Source: a bacterium HR39 (GTDB lineage Bacteria; Pseudomonadota; Alphaproteobacteria; Geminicoccales; Geminicoccaceae). From it: a DNA stretch of 6,898 bases. Under the pieces are notes generated by a model that saw only the letters and a program-made list of their open reading frames with translations, had not been told where the DNA came from and did not search any database. Positions 6,570 through 6,898 of this stretch are shown here, in pieces. Position 1 is the stretch's first letter; each line of letters opens with the position of its first letter. The stretch covers positions 1-6,898 of the forward strand of contig BEIP01000073.1 of the NCBI GenBank assembly GCA_002898955.1, in the 5' to 3' direction. Position numbers and translations under genes: made by a program.

Positions 6570-6898
6570 TCATGATCCGTCGACGTCGTCCGGCGCCGGA
6601 GCGGCCGGCAGGCCGCGGCGCCGCACGAGGTCCGCGATGCTGCGAAGATCGCGCTGCCGGCGCGCCCGCGCCACGCAGCGCCCGAGCACCTCCAGCCAGG
6701 CTTCCGGTCCGTCCCCGGACGTCGCATCGGAAGAGGCGGCGGGAGCTTGCTGGAGCATGCGTTCGACCAGATCCCCGAAACCGTAACGTGACAAGTGGTC
6801 GAGGAGACTTTCCCGGTCAAGGCGCCCGGCCTCGGCCAGCCAGTGGAGGATCTCCCGCCTGAGCGCCTCGCCCTCCTCCCATTCCAGCTCGGCCTCGG
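6570..6898 (-). CDS. dnaG: DNA primase, C-terminal part (partial)
   Basis: The 3' end of a gene that enters from the right edge and stops at TGA 6572-6570; about 109 residues are visible. The visible part is charged and helical: EALRREILHWLAEAGRLDRE, then LLDHLSRYGFGDLVERMLQQ, a Ser/Asp/Gly linker, EAWLEVLGRCVARARRQRDL and a proline-rich tail. This is the expected pattern of the DnaG C-terminal helicase-binding domain (compare the LFRELVNTCL and LLEHY segments of the enteric protein), and the position directly upstream of rpoD supports it. The zinc-binding and TOPRIM domains lie outside the window. The tail after the last Trp segment looks shorter than I would expect. An internal TTG at 6794 is not the start, since the frame stays open to the edge. 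Confidence 0.78.
   Translation of the reverse strand, partial: EAELEWEEGEALRREILHWLAEAGRLDRESLLDHLSRYGFGDLVERMLQQAPAASSDATSGDGPEAWLEVLGRCVARARRQRDLRSIADLVRRRGLPAAPAPDDVDGS

Overview
The window looks like chromosomal DNA from a high-GC alphaproteobacterium. The main evidence is the RpoD gene: its region 4 runs ...[20 protein letters not shown]... and ends ...[11 protein letters not shown], which reads like alphaproteobacterial RpoD rather than the enteric form. The dnaG-rpoD gene order agrees with this. I did no database search, so the taxonomy is an inference.

Right part (about 3533-6898, minus strand) is ordinary core genome. It holds the C-terminal end of the primase gene dnaG (cut by the window edge), rpoD (primary sigma factor, 641 aa), a 253-bp GC-rich gap with no clear gene, and cobS (last steps of cobalamin assembly). 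The cobS stop lies 3 bp from the stop of an oppositely oriented operon.

Middle part (852-3529, plus strand) is a tightly packed five-gene operon with no name that I recognise. Every junction overlaps (GTGA, TGATG, a 14-bp overlap, GTGA). In order it encodes: an Ala-rich protein with a possible CxxC...HxxC metal site (orfA); a small protein, possibly STAS-like, interrupted by an in-frame TAG (orfB); a MotA/TolQ/ExbB-type channel protein, frameshifted by a 61-bp repeat insertion (orfC); a TolR/ExbD-like one-helix protein with an FRDV motif and a DUF2135-like extracytoplasmic domain (orfD); and a two-helix membrane protein (orfE). orfC and orfD together look like an ion-driven membrane motor or energy-transducing complex whose periplasmic arm ends in a beta-sandwich-like domain instead of a peptidoglycan-binding domain. 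orfB and orfC each carry one lesion, so in this copy the operon is decaying, switched off, recoded or mis-sequenced.

Left part (1-851) holds two minus-strand genes. One (214-579) encodes an unknown 121-aa protein with a strong Shine-Dalgarno sequence. The other (1-59) is the first 19 codons of a gene whose IVVNGR start resembles bacterial ubiquitin-like (multiubiquitin/DUF2604-type) proteins. A GC-rich hairpin lies between them, and the 272-bp divergent region 580-851 carries an inverted repeat at the ribosome-binding site and an AT-rich island with a one-turn direct repeat. The region 1-3529 is probably accessory DNA next to the core block.
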